Shown here piece by piece: positions 1 through 8,771 of a stretch of DNA of 64,000 nucleotides. Numbering within the stretch: position 1 is the stretch's first letter; the number at the start of each line of letters is the position of its first letter. Where the stretch lies: NCBI RefSeq assembly GCF_007994075.1, contig NZ_VIWU01000001.1, forward strand, positions 8,432,001 to 8,496,000, in the 5' to 3' direction. Below the pieces are notes generated by a model. The model made no database searches. It had not been told where the DNA came from and saw only the letters and a program-made list of their open reading frames with translations. The position numbers and the translations under genes are program-made. This DNA is from Pseudonocardia hierapolitana (GTDB taxonomy: Bacteria > Actinomycetota > Actinomycetes > Mycobacteriales > Pseudonocardiaceae).

Positions 1-1
1 G

Positions 2-688
2 ATGGAGCACCGGCGCCCGGCCCAGCTGTCCGGTGGCCAGCAGCAGCGCGTGGCGCTGGCCCGGGCGCTGGTGTTCTCGCCGTCGGTCCTGCTGCTCGAC
101 GAACCGCTGGGAGCGCTCGACCGCAAGCTCCGCCAGTCGCTGCAGGCGGAGCTGAAGAAGCTGCACCAGGACGTCGGCCTGACCTTCGTGTTCGTCACGC
201 ACGACCAGGACGAGGCCATGTTCCTGTCCGACCGGATCGCGGTCTTCAACGAGGGCCGGATCGACCGGGTCGGCAGGCCCGCCGAGCTGTACGACGACCC
301 GGGGACGCTCTTCGTGGCGAACTTCCTGGGCGAGGCCAACACGTTCGCCGGCCGCTCGGTCGACGCGCAGACCTACGCCTGGAACGGCGAGAAGTGGCGC
401 ACGACGACCGGCGCCCGCCCGGACGAGGCGGTTCTCGTCGTCCGCCCGGAACGCGTGCGGGTGTTCGGCCCCGACGAGGTGCCGGCCGGCTGGAACTCGG
501 TCGGGGCCGTCGTCACCGACGTGTCCCGCCTCGGCCCGTCGTCCCGGATCGACCTGGCCCTACCCGACGGCACCACCGGCGCCGCCGTCCTGCCGTCGAC
601 GGATGCCGTCCGGGTGCGGGTCGGCGACGACGTCCGTGCCGCGTGGGACGTGCCCTCCCAGGCCTTCGTCGTGGAACGAGCCGCGTGA
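2..688 (+). CDS. ABC transporter ATP-binding protein, C-terminal part (5' end outside window)
   Basis: This is the C-terminal two thirds of an ABC importer ATPase; the Walker A region lies upstream of the window. The visible part starts just before the signature [15 protein letters not shown], followed by Walker [13 protein letters not shown], the H-loop VTHDQ and a TOBE-like C-terminal domain (about residues 140-228) of the kind found in iron, polyamine and sugar importers. The first ATG seen is unlikely to be the real start. It ends 26 bp before the lipoprotein gene at 715, so it should energise uptake of the ligand bound by that protein; a permease gene is presumably upstream. The substrate cannot be told. 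Confidence 0.9.
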   Translation: MEHRRPAQLSGGQQQRVALARALVFSPSVLLLDEPLGALDRKLRQSLQAELKKLHQDVGLTFVFVTHDQDEAMFLSDRIAVFNEGRIDRVGRPAELYDDPGTLFVANFLGEANTFAGRSVDAQTYAWNGEKWRTTTGARPDEAVLVVRPERVRVFGPDEVPAGWNSVGAVVTDVSRLGPSSRIDLALPDGTTGAAVLPSTDAVRVRVGDDVRAAWDVPSQAFVVERAA

Positions 689-714
689 GTACCCGATCAA
701 CGAGGAGACCGGTC

Positions 715-1743
715 ATGCGCAAGGCGTTGCTGCTCACCCCCGTCGCAGTGCTCGCGCTCGCCGCCTGCGCCGCCACCCCGCCCACCCCACTTGCGGCACC
801 GACACCTCCCCCGGAGCCGCTCACCGTGGTCGGGCACAGCTCGGTGCTGGAGTTCGGCCCCGTGTTGCTCGCGTCGACGAAGGTCCCGGAGGGGACCGTG
901 GTCACCGCGAGCGGCGGGGTGCCGAACCTGTGGGACGCCGCCGACCCCCAGCTGTCCAGCGGGGTCAGCGGGCGCCCGGCCGGCGACGCGCCGCCCGTCA
1001 GCCCCGGCATCGCGGATCTGGCAGGCAACGCAGGCACCCAGACCCTGCGCATGTCGCTCACCCACCCCGACGCCCGGATCGTCATGACGGTCACCGAGGG
1101 GCTGTACCGGATGGTCGCGCGGCCGTCGGCCGGGATCAGCTCGATCGCCGACCTGAAGGGCAAGCGCGTCGCGACCTTCGCGAACACCTCGGCCGCCGTC
1201 TTCCTCAACCACGTGCTGACGTCCGCGGGGCTGAGCGAGGCCGACGTCGCGATCACCTCGCTCACCGCGCCGGCCAGCGCCGACGCCCTGATCAACGGCG
1301 AGGTGGACGCGATCTCGATCTGGGAGCCCGACTCCGAGCGGGCCGTCAAGGCACTGGGCGCGGACGTCGTGACCTTCCGGCCGGAGGGCAGCTACCGCGA
1401 GATCTACAGCCTCAACGCGAAGGCGGGCGACCTCGCCGACCCGGTGATGCGGGGCCGGATCGTCGACTTCCTGCGCGAGGTCACCGACGGGTGCCGCGCC
1501 GCGGAGGACGACCCCGGACAGATGCAGGCGCTGCTGGCGGAGCGGACCGGCCAGGACCGGGCGCTCATCGCCGAATCCTGGCACCACCACCGCTTCCCGT
1601 GCGCGCTGCCTGCGGACCTGCTCGACGTGCTCGTCGCGGAGGAGCGGTGGCTCGCGGAGAAGGACGGCCGCGCGCCGCGCAGCCGGGGGGAGCTGGCCGT
1701 GCTGATCGACTCGAGCGTCGTCGAGGAGGTGCGCGCGCAGTAG
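715..1743 (+). CDS. ABC transporter substrate-binding lipoprotein, NMT1/SsuA-like
   Basis: The 342-residue product begins with a lipoprotein signal (MRKALLLTPVAVLALAAC, lipobox LAAC with Cys18) and a Pro/Thr-rich linker, then a periplasmic-binding fold of the NMT1/SsuA type (ISSIADLKGKRVATF, the segment that usually follows the first lobe). Such proteins carry nitrate, sulfonates, pyrimidine precursors or aromatic acids. A GAGGAG ribosome site 7 bases before ATG 715 supports this start; longer in-frame extensions upstream run through the ATPase gene. It follows the ATPase by 26 bp and precedes oxygenase genes, suggesting import of their substrate, but the ligand is inference. Confidence 0.85.
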   Translation: MRKALLLTPVAVLALAACAATPPTPLAAPTPPPEPLTVVGHSSVLEFGPVLLASTKVPEGTVVTASGGVPNLWDAADPQLSSGVSGRPAGDAPPVSPGIADLAGNAGTQTLRMSLTHPDARIVMTVTEGLYRMVARPSAGISSIADLKGKRVATFANTSAAVFLNHVLTSAGLSEADVAITSLTAPASADALINGEVDAISIWEPDSERAVKALGADVVTFRPEGSYREIYSLNAKAGDLADPVMRGRIVDFLREVTDGCRAAEDDPGQMQALLAERTGQDRALIAESWHHHRFPCALPADLLDVLVAEERWLAEKDGRAPRSRGELAVLIDSSVVEEVRAQ

Positions 1744-1808
1744 GACTTCCGGTTCGACCCGACCCACTCCCCCGCGCGGCGCGCCGCGAACACCGAGAGG
1801 ACAGCACG

Positions 1809-1886
1809 ATGACCCGGTCGCAGGAGATCCTGCTCGACCCCGATCTCGACGATGCGCAGGCGCGGACGGCCAGGGGGCGCGACTGA
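1809..1886 (+). CDS. Possible 25-residue small ORF or gene remnant
   Basis: A short frame, MTRSQEILLDPDLDDAQARTARGRD, opens with an ATG preceded by GAGGACAG and its stop overlaps the ATG of the next gene (TGATG). It could be a translated leader coupling expression of the downstream gene, or the surviving start of a lost protein. I recognise no family. Its good ribosome site and perfect overlap are the only arguments that it is translated. Confidence 0.35.
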   Translation: MTRSQEILLDPDLDDAQARTARGRD

Positions 1887-2326
1887 TGCGGCCGCGGGAC
1901 GACGAGGGCATCGCCGAGGGGCTGGAGGTGCGCCGGGCGGTGTTCGGCCCGGAGTTGGTGGAGCGCAACTACCTGGAGGCCAACGAGTTCCAGCGGCCGG
2001 TGCAGGACTGGATCGCCGGGGCGGTGTGGGCGGACGTGTGGACCCGCGAGGGGTTGGACCGGCGCACCCGCAGCCTGGTGACGTTGGCGATGTTGACCGC
2101 GTTGAACCGGCCGGTGGAGTTCGCGACGCACCTGCGCGGGGCGCTGGCCAACGGCTGCACGGTCACCGACATCCAGGAGCTGCTGCTGCACACCGCGCCC
2201 TACTGCGGTGCCCCCGCGGTGCTGGCGGCGTTCCGGCAGGCCGAACCGGTACTCGCCGAGGCCGGCGCGCTCGCACCGCCGACCCCCTCGACCATGGCCG
2301 AGGCTGGGGACGGGGCTGGGTCGTGA
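1886..2326 (+). CDS. Carboxymuconolactone decarboxylase family protein (PcaC-like)
   Basis: The 146-residue protein has the AhpD/CMD helical fold: RTRSLVTLAMLTALNRPVEF followed by the helix with HLRGALANGCT and the TAPYCGAPAVLAAF segment. The length is close to PcaC (about 130 residues), which decarboxylates 4-carboxymuconolactone in the protocatechuate ortho pathway. The AhpD CxxC pair is absent, so a decarboxylase or oxygenase-associated role fits better than peroxidase work. Its stop overlaps the GTG of the Baeyer-Villiger gene (GTGA), so the two are translationally coupled. No other ortho-pathway gene is nearby, so the substrate is open. Confidence 0.8.
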   Translation: MRPRDDEGIAEGLEVRRAVFGPELVERNYLEANEFQRPVQDWIAGAVWADVWTREGLDRRTRSLVTLAMLTALNRPVEFATHLRGALANGCTVTDIQELLLHTAPYCGAPAVLAAFRQAEPVLAEAGALAPPTPSTMAEAGDGAGS

Positions 2327-3807
2327 GGGTGCGGCGCCGGATCCCCCGCCGCACGGTGCGGGTGGGCATCATCGGGGCCGGGTTCGGCGGGATCGCCGCC
2401 GCGGTCAAGCTGCGGCAGCGCACCTCGGCCTCGTTCGTCATCTTCGAACAGTCCCCGCAGGTGGGCGGCACCTGGTACGACAACCGCTACCCCGGCTGCG
2501 AGGTCGACATCCCGTCCCACGCCTACAGCTTCTCCTTCCTGCGCTACGACTGGTCCCACACCCACGCCCGGCAACCGGAACTGCTCCGCTACGCCAACGA
2601 GGTCATCGACACCTTCGGGCTGCGCCCGCACCTGCGCCTGTCCACCCCGGTCACCGAGGTCGTCTGGGACGAGGCCGAACACCACTGGGTGCTCACCACC
2701 GCCGACGGGGAGAGCCACGTGTTCGACGTGGTGATCTCCGCGCTCGGGTTGCTCAACGTGCCCAACCACCCGGACTGGCCGGGGCTGGACACCTTCGGCG
2801 GGATCGCGTTCCACACCTCGCGGTGGCGCCAGGACGTGGACCTGACCGGCGAGCGGGTGGCCGTGGTGGGCACCGGGTCCACCGCCGCGCAGGTCGTGCC
2901 CGGCATCGCCGAGCGGGTCGCGTCGCTGCTGGTGTTCCAGCGCGAGCCGGGTTGGGTCGAGCCCAAGCAGGAACGGGCGTTCACCCCGCGGGAGCGGTGG
3001 CTCTACCGGCACGTGCCCGGGGCGCAGCGGCTGCACCGCGGCTGGTTGTTCTACCGGTCGATCGCCCGGTTCAAGGCCTATGACGCCACCAGCCGCGCCC
3101 AGCACCGCAAGCGCCAGGCCTGCCTGGACTACATCCGCCGCACCGTCGCCGACCCGGCCACCCGGCAGGCGGTCACCCCGGACTACCCGTGGGGCTGCAA
3201 GCGCCCGGTGCTGGCCTCGACCTTCTACCAGGCGCTGAACCGGCCCCACGTGCAACTGGTGCCGCACCCGGTCACCTCGGTGACCGAGACCGGGCTGCTC
3301 GACGCCCGCGGCACCCACCACGAGATCGACGTGCTGGTCATGAGCACCGGGTTCCAGCCGACGAAGTTCCTGGCGAGCCTGGAGGTCCGCGGGCTGGACA
3401 AGCAGAGCATCCACGACGCGTGGGCCGAACGCGCCTCGGCGTTCCTCGGGGTCACGGTGGCCGGGTTCCCCAACTTCTTCATCCTCTACGGCCCCAACAC
3501 CAACGGCGGCTTCTCCATCATCGCCCAGCTGGAACGCCAGGCCGAGGTCGCCGCCGCCGCGGTACGCCGACTCGAACACACCGGGCCCGGCTACCTCGAC
3601 ACCGACCCGCGCATCCAGCAACGCTACCTCGCCTGGATCGACACCCAGATCGCCAAGAAGGCCAACGCCATGGAATCGGGCTGCCGCAACTACTACCACG
3701 CCCCCGGCGGGGCCAACATCACCCAATGGCCCGGCGCGCACCTCAAATACCTGCTCGCCACCAAACTGCTGCACCGCATCGGCATCCGCAAGGTCACCAC
3801 CCCATGA
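2323..3807 (+). CDS. Type I Baeyer-Villiger monooxygenase (FAD/NADPH)
   Basis: The 494-residue product carries an N-terminal FAD motif (VGIIGAGFGGIAAAVKLR), the type I BVMO fingerprint FGGIAFHTSRW (FxGxxxHxxxW) near residue 155, and a second Rossmann motif for NADPH (VAVVGTGSTAAQVV). Enzymes of this class insert oxygen next to a carbonyl, turning ketones into esters or lactones. GTG 2323 overlaps the previous stop; an ATG-proximal alternative is the run of codons just before VGIIGAG. It overlaps the hydrolase gene downstream by 4 bases. The set PcaC-like/BVMO/MBL hydrolase suggests ring-oxygen insertion followed by ester or lactone opening; the ketone is unknown. Confidence 0.93.
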   Translation: MRVRRRIPRRTVRVGIIGAGFGGIAAAVKLRQRTSASFVIFEQSPQVGGTWYDNRYPGCEVDIPSHAYSFSFLRYDWSHTHARQPELLRYANEVIDTFGLRPHLRLSTPVTEVVWDEAEHHWVLTTADGESHVFDVVISALGLLNVPNHPDWPGLDTFGGIAFHTSRWRQDVDLTGERVAVVGTGSTAAQVVPGIAERVASLLVFQREPGWVEPKQERAFTPRERWLYRHVPGAQRLHRGWLFYRSIARFKAYDATSRAQHRKRQACLDYIRRTVADPATRQAVTPDYPWGCKRPVLASTFYQALNRPHVQLVPHPVTSVTETGLLDARGTHHEIDVLVMSTGFQPTKFLASLEVRGLDKQSIHDAWAERASAFLGVTVAGFPNFFILYGPNTNGGFSIIAQLERQAEVAAAAVRRLEHTGPGYLDTDPRIQQRYLAWIDTQIAKKANAMESGCRNYYHAPGGANITQWPGAHLKYLLATKLLHRIGIRKVTTP

Positions 3808-4733
3808 CAGCGAAACCACCCCGAGCCCGAACCCGCGACCACCACACCACCGAACGACGGGTGCACATCGGCACGGTCACCGTCACCCCCGTCGTGCAGC
3901 TCCACTACCGCGTCGATCCGCTGCGGTTCTTCCCGGACCTCGACCTCGCGGCGATCGACGAGGACGCGTGGTTCTGGCGCCCGCCCTACTGCGAGGACGG
4001 GATGCTCGTCATCGACATGGGCGCCTTCCTGGTGCGCACGCCGGGGCGGACGCTGCTCGTCGACGCCGGGATCGGGAACGGCAAGCGGCGGCCGAACCCC
4101 CTTTTCGACGACCGCGACGACGACTGGCTCGCCGCGCTGCACCGGGCAGGCGTCACGCCGGAGGAGATCGACACCGTCGTCTTCACGCACCTGCACGTCG
4201 ACCACGTCGGTTTCGCCACGCGGTTCGACGGCGCCGCCTGGGTACCGGCCTTCCCGAACGCCCGGTACCTCACGACCGCGGCCGAGCTCGCCCACTGGAC
4301 GGGTGCGGCGGCGGCCGGGGACCGCGCCCGGCTCGGCGATTACCTCACCGACAGCGTGCTCCCGCTGCGCGACGCGGGCGTGCTGGACCTCGTCGAGCCG
4401 GACCTGAGGATCTGCGAGGAGGTGCGGCTCCGGCCCGCGCCGGGACACACCCCGGGCAACGTCTGCGTCGAGGTCTCCTCGCACGGCGGGCGCGCCGTGT
4501 TCGCGGGCGACATGGTGCACCACGCCCTGCAGCTCGCCTTCCCCGAGCGCAGCACGGACTTCTGCGTCGACGCCTGCGGCGCGAGCGAGGCCCGGCGGGA
4601 GCTGCTGCGCGACATCGCCGACCAGGACGTCCTGCTGTTCCCGGCGCACTTCCCGCAGTCGGCGCCGGGCCGGGTCGTGACCGACCCGGCGGGCGGCTAC
4701 CGGTACGAGGTGGTCGAGGGGGAGCCGCTGTGA
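3804..4733 (+). CDS. MBL-fold metallohydrolase
   Basis: The 309-residue enzyme has the metallo-beta-lactamase motif THLHVDHVG (HxHxDH, about residue 130), a later GHTPGNV histidine, and FAGDMVHH with the bridging Asp. Family members include N-acyl-homoserine lactonases and esterases. ATG 3804 overlaps the BVMO stop (ATGA), so co-translation is expected. Given the neighbour, hydrolysis of the lactone or ester made by the monooxygenase is a reasonable inference, but quorum-quenching lactonases share the same motifs. Confidence 0.88.
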   Translation: MTAKPPRARTRDHHTTERRVHIGTVTVTPVVQLHYRVDPLRFFPDLDLAAIDEDAWFWRPPYCEDGMLVIDMGAFLVRTPGRTLLVDAGIGNGKRRPNPLFDDRDDDWLAALHRAGVTPEEIDTVVFTHLHVDHVGFATRFDGAAWVPAFPNARYLTTAAELAHWTGAAAAGDRARLGDYLTDSVLPLRDAGVLDLVEPDLRICEEVRLRPAPGHTPGNVCVEVSSHGGRAVFAGDMVHHALQLAFPERSTDFCVDACGASEARRELLRDIADQDVLLFPAHFPQSAPGRVVTDPAGGYRYEVVEGEPL

Positions 4734-4803
4734 CCGGCCGCGACGAGACCGGGCAGGCGGGGGACCTGCTCGTCGACGCGCAGCGCCGCCGTGCCCCTCC
4801 AGT

Positions 4804-5589
4804 TCAAGCGGTCACGGGCTCGTCGTCCCGCCGGGTGAGTACGAGCGGGCCGTCCTCGGTGATCGCGATCGTGTGCTCGGAGTGCGCCGTTCGCGAACCG
4901 TCGGCCGAGCGGATCGTCCACCCGTCCTCGTCGAAGACGATCCGGTCCGTCGTGGCGGCGAACCACGGTTCGAGCGCGATCGTGAGGCCCGGCCGGAGGA
5001 CGAGACCACGGCCCGGGCGGCCGTCGTTGGAGACATGGGGGTCCTCGTGCATGGTGCGGCCGAGTCCATGGCCACCGAACTCGAGGTTCACCGGGTATCC
5101 GTGCGCGCCGGCGACGGCTCCGATCGCCGCCGAGACATCGCCCAACCGGTTCCCCGGCTGGGCCGCCTCGATGGCGGCCTCGAGGGCCAGCCGGGTTGCG
5201 CGGACCAGTCGCTCGTCGTCCTCCGCAGCGGTCCCGACGATCACCGTGACCGCCGAGTCCGCCACCCAGCCGTCGATCCCCACGGCGAGATCCATGCTCA
5301 GGACGTCGCCGTCACGCAGCCGGCAGTCGTGCGGCAGCCCGTGCAGGACCGCATCGTTGACCGACAGGCAGACGACGTTGCGGAACGGGCCGCGGCCGAA
5401 GGACGGCGCGTAGTCCCAGTAGCAGGACTCGGCCCCGCGCTCGTCGATGCGGCGGCGGACGTGGTGCTCCAGGTCGAGGAGGTTGACACCCACCTCCGCG
5501 AGACCCTGCAGCTCGCTCAGCACCTGGGCCACGAACTGGCCCGCGATGTGCATCTTCTTGATCTCCGTAGGCGTCTTCAGCTCGATCAT
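4804..5589 (-). CDS. map: Type I methionine aminopeptidase
   Basis: The 261-residue cytosolic metallopeptidase removes N-terminal Met from nascent proteins. It begins MIELKTPTEIKKMHIAGQ, a classic MAP start, and retains the dinuclear-metal ligands: Asp in SMDLAVGIDGWVADSAVT, His in GHGLGRTMHEDP, and two late Glu (LEPWF, EHTIAI). ATG 5589 is preceded by GGGAGAG; an upstream TTG (5610) is less likely. Actinobacteria usually carry more than one map; this copy sits apart from ribosomal genes and faces a GNAT gene across two palindromes, so it may be a regulated accessory copy. Confidence 0.93.
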   Translation of the reverse strand: MIELKTPTEIKKMHIAGQFVAQVLSELQGLAEVGVNLLDLEHHVRRRIDERGAESCYWDYAPSFGRGPFRNVVCLSVNDAVLHGLPHDCRLRDGDVLSMDLAVGIDGWVADSAVTVIVGTAAEDDERLVRATRLALEAAIEAAQPGNRLGDVSAAIGAVAGAHGYPVNLEFGGHGLGRTMHEDPHVSNDGRPGRGLVLRPGLTIALEPWFAATTDRIVFDEDGWTIRSADGSRTAHSEHTIAITEDGPLVLTRRDDEPVTA

Positions 5590-5623
5590 GCGCGTCTCTC
5601 CCGGGAACAACGAGGCCAGCGAA

Positions 5624-5663
5624 CGGTATTGTTATACCGCACCGTGTCGGTATATTAATACCG
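5624..5663. promoter_or_regulatory. Two tandem CGGTAT-N4-ATACCG palindromes between map and the GNAT gene
   Basis: Two perfect 16-bp inverted repeats lie at 5624-5639 (spacer TGTT) and 5648-5663 (spacer ATTA), centres 24 bp apart. They occupy the divergent promoter region, rich in TATA-like steps that could double as -10 elements. The arrangement is typical of a dimeric repressor bound on one DNA face. No regulator gene is adjacent, so the binding protein is unknown. Confidence 0.65.
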
Positions 5664-5733
5664 GCCCCGGCTGCAGGGGGACCGGCAGGCCGCGACGCCG
5701 TATTCGAGATGTGCCGGTTGTACCGTCATCGAC

Positions 5734-6198
5734 GTGCGGACCCGAACGGGCGACCGATCCGACGCCGCGTTCATCGTCGAGATGGCCCGACTCGCCTCGT
5801 CGATCGAGGGCCGCCCGCTGCCCCCGGCCGACGATCCCGTGCTGGCGCAAGGCCTTCCCCCGTCACCGGACACGAGCGTGCTGGCGCTCGACCACGATGG
5901 CCGTCCGGTCGGTGCAGCCTGGTGGCACTTCCGGGAACCCCTGCTGGTCGTGACACCCGACGGCGCGCCGGTCCCCGAGCTGGTCATCGCGGTGACGCCC
6001 GCCGAGCGCGGCCACGGGGTCGGTCGTCACCTGCTCGACGCACTCATCACCCGCGCTGCGCGACACGGCTACGACCGGCTCGCCCTCAACGTCCACGTTC
6101 TCAACCCCGCAGTCCGGCTCTACTGTCGGACCGGCTTCGTCGTCGCGGGGAAGGGCCGCGGTCCGCTCGGCGTCGCCATGGTCCGCCACTTGCCGTGA
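5734..6198 (+). CDS. GNAT family N-acetyltransferase
   Basis: The 154-residue protein has a GNAT acetyl-CoA site: VIAVTPAERGHGVGRHLLDAL, where the RGHGVG loop binds the pyrophosphate, and a C-terminal NPAVRLYCRTGFVVAGKG segment as in RimI-like enzymes. The start is GTG 5734 by frame; no strong ribosome site is seen. It diverges from map across two tandem palindromes. The acceptor substrate is unknown. Confidence 0.82.
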   Translation: MRTRTGDRSDAAFIVEMARLASSIEGRPLPPADDPVLAQGLPPSPDTSVLALDHDGRPVGAAWWHFREPLLVVTPDGAPVPELVIAVTPAERGHGVGRHLLDALITRAARHGYDRLALNVHVLNPAVRLYCRTGFVVAGKGRGPLGVAMVRHLP

Positions 6199-6222
6199 GC
6201 TGGTCGGCTTCGAGACGTCCCG

Positions 6223-7745
6223 TCAGGGTGTCGGGTCGCCGAACCAGTGGGTCGCGGCGCGCCGGAACGCCTCGCGATCGGGGTCGTGGTCGTCGGTCCA
6301 GGCGACGATGCCGTCGGGTCGGATCAGCAGCGCGCCGAACCCGAGGTCGTCGCTCACCGGCCCGGCCGCGTAGGGATCCGGCCCTTCCAGCTCGTCGCCG
6401 CGTCGTGCAGGCGCTGGTCGGCGGTGAAGTCGAGTGCGACGCCGGGTCCATCCCGCAGGAGGTCGCCGAGACGGGTGCCGTCGGCGAGCCGGAAGTCCGG
6501 GGCGGTCCGGCCGACGAGCGGCTGGTCGCTGCCCAGGTCGTAGCGGTGGGACAGTCCCGAGGTGCTGCGGAACACGTGGGTGGTCCCGTCGCGGGTGTCG
6601 AGCAGGTCGTGGACCAGCCGCTGCAGAGCTGGGGTGTTGGGGCCGGGGTTCATCGTCGCGACCTGGGCGCGTGACCAGTCGAGGATCGCCGCGCCGACGG
6701 GGTGGCGTTCGGCGGTGTAGGTGTCGAGCAGGCCGTCCGGTGCCGTGCCGTGGATGGTGGCGGCGAGCTTCCAGCCGAGGTTCATGGCGTCGCCGATGCC
6801 GAGGTTGAGGCCCTGACCGCCGAGCGGGGAGTGGATGTGGGCGGCGTCGCCTGCGAGCAGGATGCGGCCGTTCCGGTGGGTCGTCGTCTGCATCGCGCGG
6901 TCGGTGAAGCTGGAGGCGAGATGGACCGCGGTGAGTGTCGCATCGGTGCCGGAGACCCGGCGCAGGACCGTCTGGAGGTGCTCGCGCGTCAGGGGCCGTG
7001 AGCGGTCGAAGGCGCCGCCGTCGAAGTCCATCATCCCGAGGTGTCCCTCGAAGGGCGTCCGCAGGTACATGCCCGTCGGCGTCAGGTTGAAGCCCAGGTC
7101 CAGCTTCTCCGGATCCGCGAAGGTGACACGGGCGGCGTAGCCGGTGAACAGCGGTTCGGTGCCGACGAAGTCGAAGCCCGCCAGTTCGCGCACCGTGCTG
7201 CGTCCGCCGTCGCATCCCACGAGCCAGCGCGCCTGGTGGTCGCGCCCGCCGGCTCGTGCGACGACGGTGTCGCCGTCGTGGGTCACGGCCTCGACGGGAG
7301 CGCCCCGCAGGATCTGCACGCCGAGCCTGGCCGCCCGCTCGGCCAGCACCGTCCCGACCGCGTCGAGGCTGGTCACGATGCCCTCCATCGCCGGACCGGG
7401 CAGCCGGAACGGGAGGGCGGCGGCATCGATGTCGGCCGGGTCGAGCCGCATGCCCGCGAAGTGGCTCACGCCACGAGGAGCCGGCGGCTCGTGAGCGTCG
7501 GGATCCGCGCCGATCTGCTCCCCGTCGACGCCTGACGCTTCCAGCAGCTCTGCCAGCATCCCGCGGCGGTAGAACGTCTCGACCGATCCGGCGTTCAGGC
7601 CCCGCATCCCCAGCGGGAGCGCCTTCCACGGCGAGGTCTGCTCCTGGTCCCGCTCCAACACCAGGACCGAGCAGTCCGCCAGTGCGAGCTCACCGGCGAG
7701 GAACAGGCCCACCGGGCCGGCACCCACGACCAGCACGTCATGCAC
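6223..7745 (-). pseudogene. FAD-dependent aromatic hydroxylase with a frameshift near its C-terminus
   Basis: A class A flavoprotein monooxygenase (PgaE/rifampicin-monooxygenase-like): VLVVGAGPVGLFLAGELA for FAD, the GCDGGRS (DG) motif and LLAGDAAHIHSPLGGQG. GTG 7745 has GGAGG upstream. The reading frame closes at 6354 after about 465 residues, while the normal C-terminal continuation (YAAGPVSDDLGFGALLIRPD and onward) is read in another frame down to 6223. One base appears missing at about 6373-6379. Without it the protein would be about 507 residues, typical for the family. Either a sequencing error or a real mutation removing the thioredoxin-like tail. It diverges from a TetR gene across three operator-like repeats, so repression by that TetR is likely. 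Confidence 0.8.
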
Positions 7746-7762
7746 GTGAACCCCCTCCGGAA

Positions 7763-7814
7763 TGGAGCATCGCTCCAACACTGGAACGATACTCCATGTT
7801 GGATCGGTGCTCCA
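7763..7814. promoter_or_regulatory. Three phased TetR-type operators, TGGANC-N3-NCTCCA
   Basis: Three related 15-bp inverted repeats start at 7763 (TGGAGCATCGCTCCA, perfect), 7782 (TGGAACGATACTCCA) and 7800 (TGGATCGGTGCTCCA). The spacing of 19 and 18 bp is slightly under two helical turns. They fill the interval between the FAD hydroxylase and the TetR gene and should be its operators, controlling both directions. Confidence 0.7.
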
Positions 7815-7834
7815 AACCTGCCAGGATGTCCGGC

Positions 7835-8590
7835 ATGGCCGCACGGACACGTCGATCACAGCGACGCAGGCAGGTGCTCACCCGGGAGCACATCGTGGAG
7901 ACGGCTGTCGAGCTGCTGGACGCGGCAGGAGTGGGCGCACTGACGGTGCGGGCGCTGACCGGCCGCATGGCCACCGGTCCCGGCGCGATCTACTGGCACA
8001 TCGGCAACATGGACGAGCTGCTGGAGGCCGCGACCGACGCCGTCGTCGCCACCGCCCTGGCCACGCGTACCCAGCTCGCCGAGGCCGCGGGCACGCCCCA
8101 GGACGAGATCCGCGCCGTGGCACTCGGCCTGTTCGACGCGGTCACCGAACACCCGTGGCTCGCCACCCAGCTCGCGGTTCAGCTCACCCGCAACCCCTGG
8201 GGGCCGGTGACATTGCGGATCTTCGAGAACATCGGCCGGCCGGTCCGCACGCTGGGTGTGCCGCAAGGCGAGTGGTTCACGACGACCTCGACGCTGGTCC
8301 ACTACATCCTCGGCGCCACCGCCCAGACCTCTCAGAACACGGGCGACGACAGCATCCCCGGCTCCGAAGCGGATCGCGCCGAGTTCCTCAACACGGCATC
8401 CAGGGCATGGGACGGTCTCGACCCCGACGACTACCCGTTCATCCGGTCCATCGCAGACCAGATGCGCGAGCACGACGACCGCGAACAGTTCCTCACCGGC
8501 ATCGACCTCGTCCTCACCGGCATCACCACCCTCCATCCACCCACCACATCAAGGCCCCCTGCTCCCGACTGCCTCCCCAGCCCCGAGTAG
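7835..8590 (+). CDS. TetR family transcriptional regulator (TetR_C-like)
   Basis: The 251-residue repressor has an N-terminal helix-turn-helix (TREHIVETAVELLDAAGVGALTV, GPGAIYWHIGNMDELL) and a helical ligand domain of the TetR class C type. ATG 7835 follows AGGA by 8 bases; ATG 7826 in frame is an alternative. It diverges from an FAD hydroxylase with three palindromes between them, the layout of tetR/tetA or rifampicin-monooxygenase systems. Its ligand is probably the hydroxylase substrate, by inference. Confidence 0.88.
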   Translation: MAARTRRSQRRRQVLTREHIVETAVELLDAAGVGALTVRALTGRMATGPGAIYWHIGNMDELLEAATDAVVATALATRTQLAEAAGTPQDEIRAVALGLFDAVTEHPWLATQLAVQLTRNPWGPVTLRIFENIGRPVRTLGVPQGEWFTTTSTLVHYILGATAQTSQNTGDDSIPGSEADRAEFLNTASRAWDGLDPDDYPFIRSIADQMREHDDREQFLTGIDLVLTGITTLHPPTTSRPPAPDCLPSPE

Positions 8591-8771
8591 GCCTTGGCCA
8601 TGCCAGGGCCGGCTCGGCAGGTGGCCCGCGTGCTGGAGATCTCGGACCTGATCGTGTCGTGGGACCCGGTCAGCGGCGATCGTCCACTACGAAAAGGTGC
8701 ACACCTGAACGGCCGGTGACTCACGCTCGTTCGGGGAGTTGGGTGGGCCCCTCCTCGAGGAGGTGGTCTGA

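Noticed and set aside
8590..8771. Possible STAS-like tail (VARVLEISDLIVSWD) after the TetR gene
   Set aside because: Only about 15 residues look suggestive, no start and no second motif.
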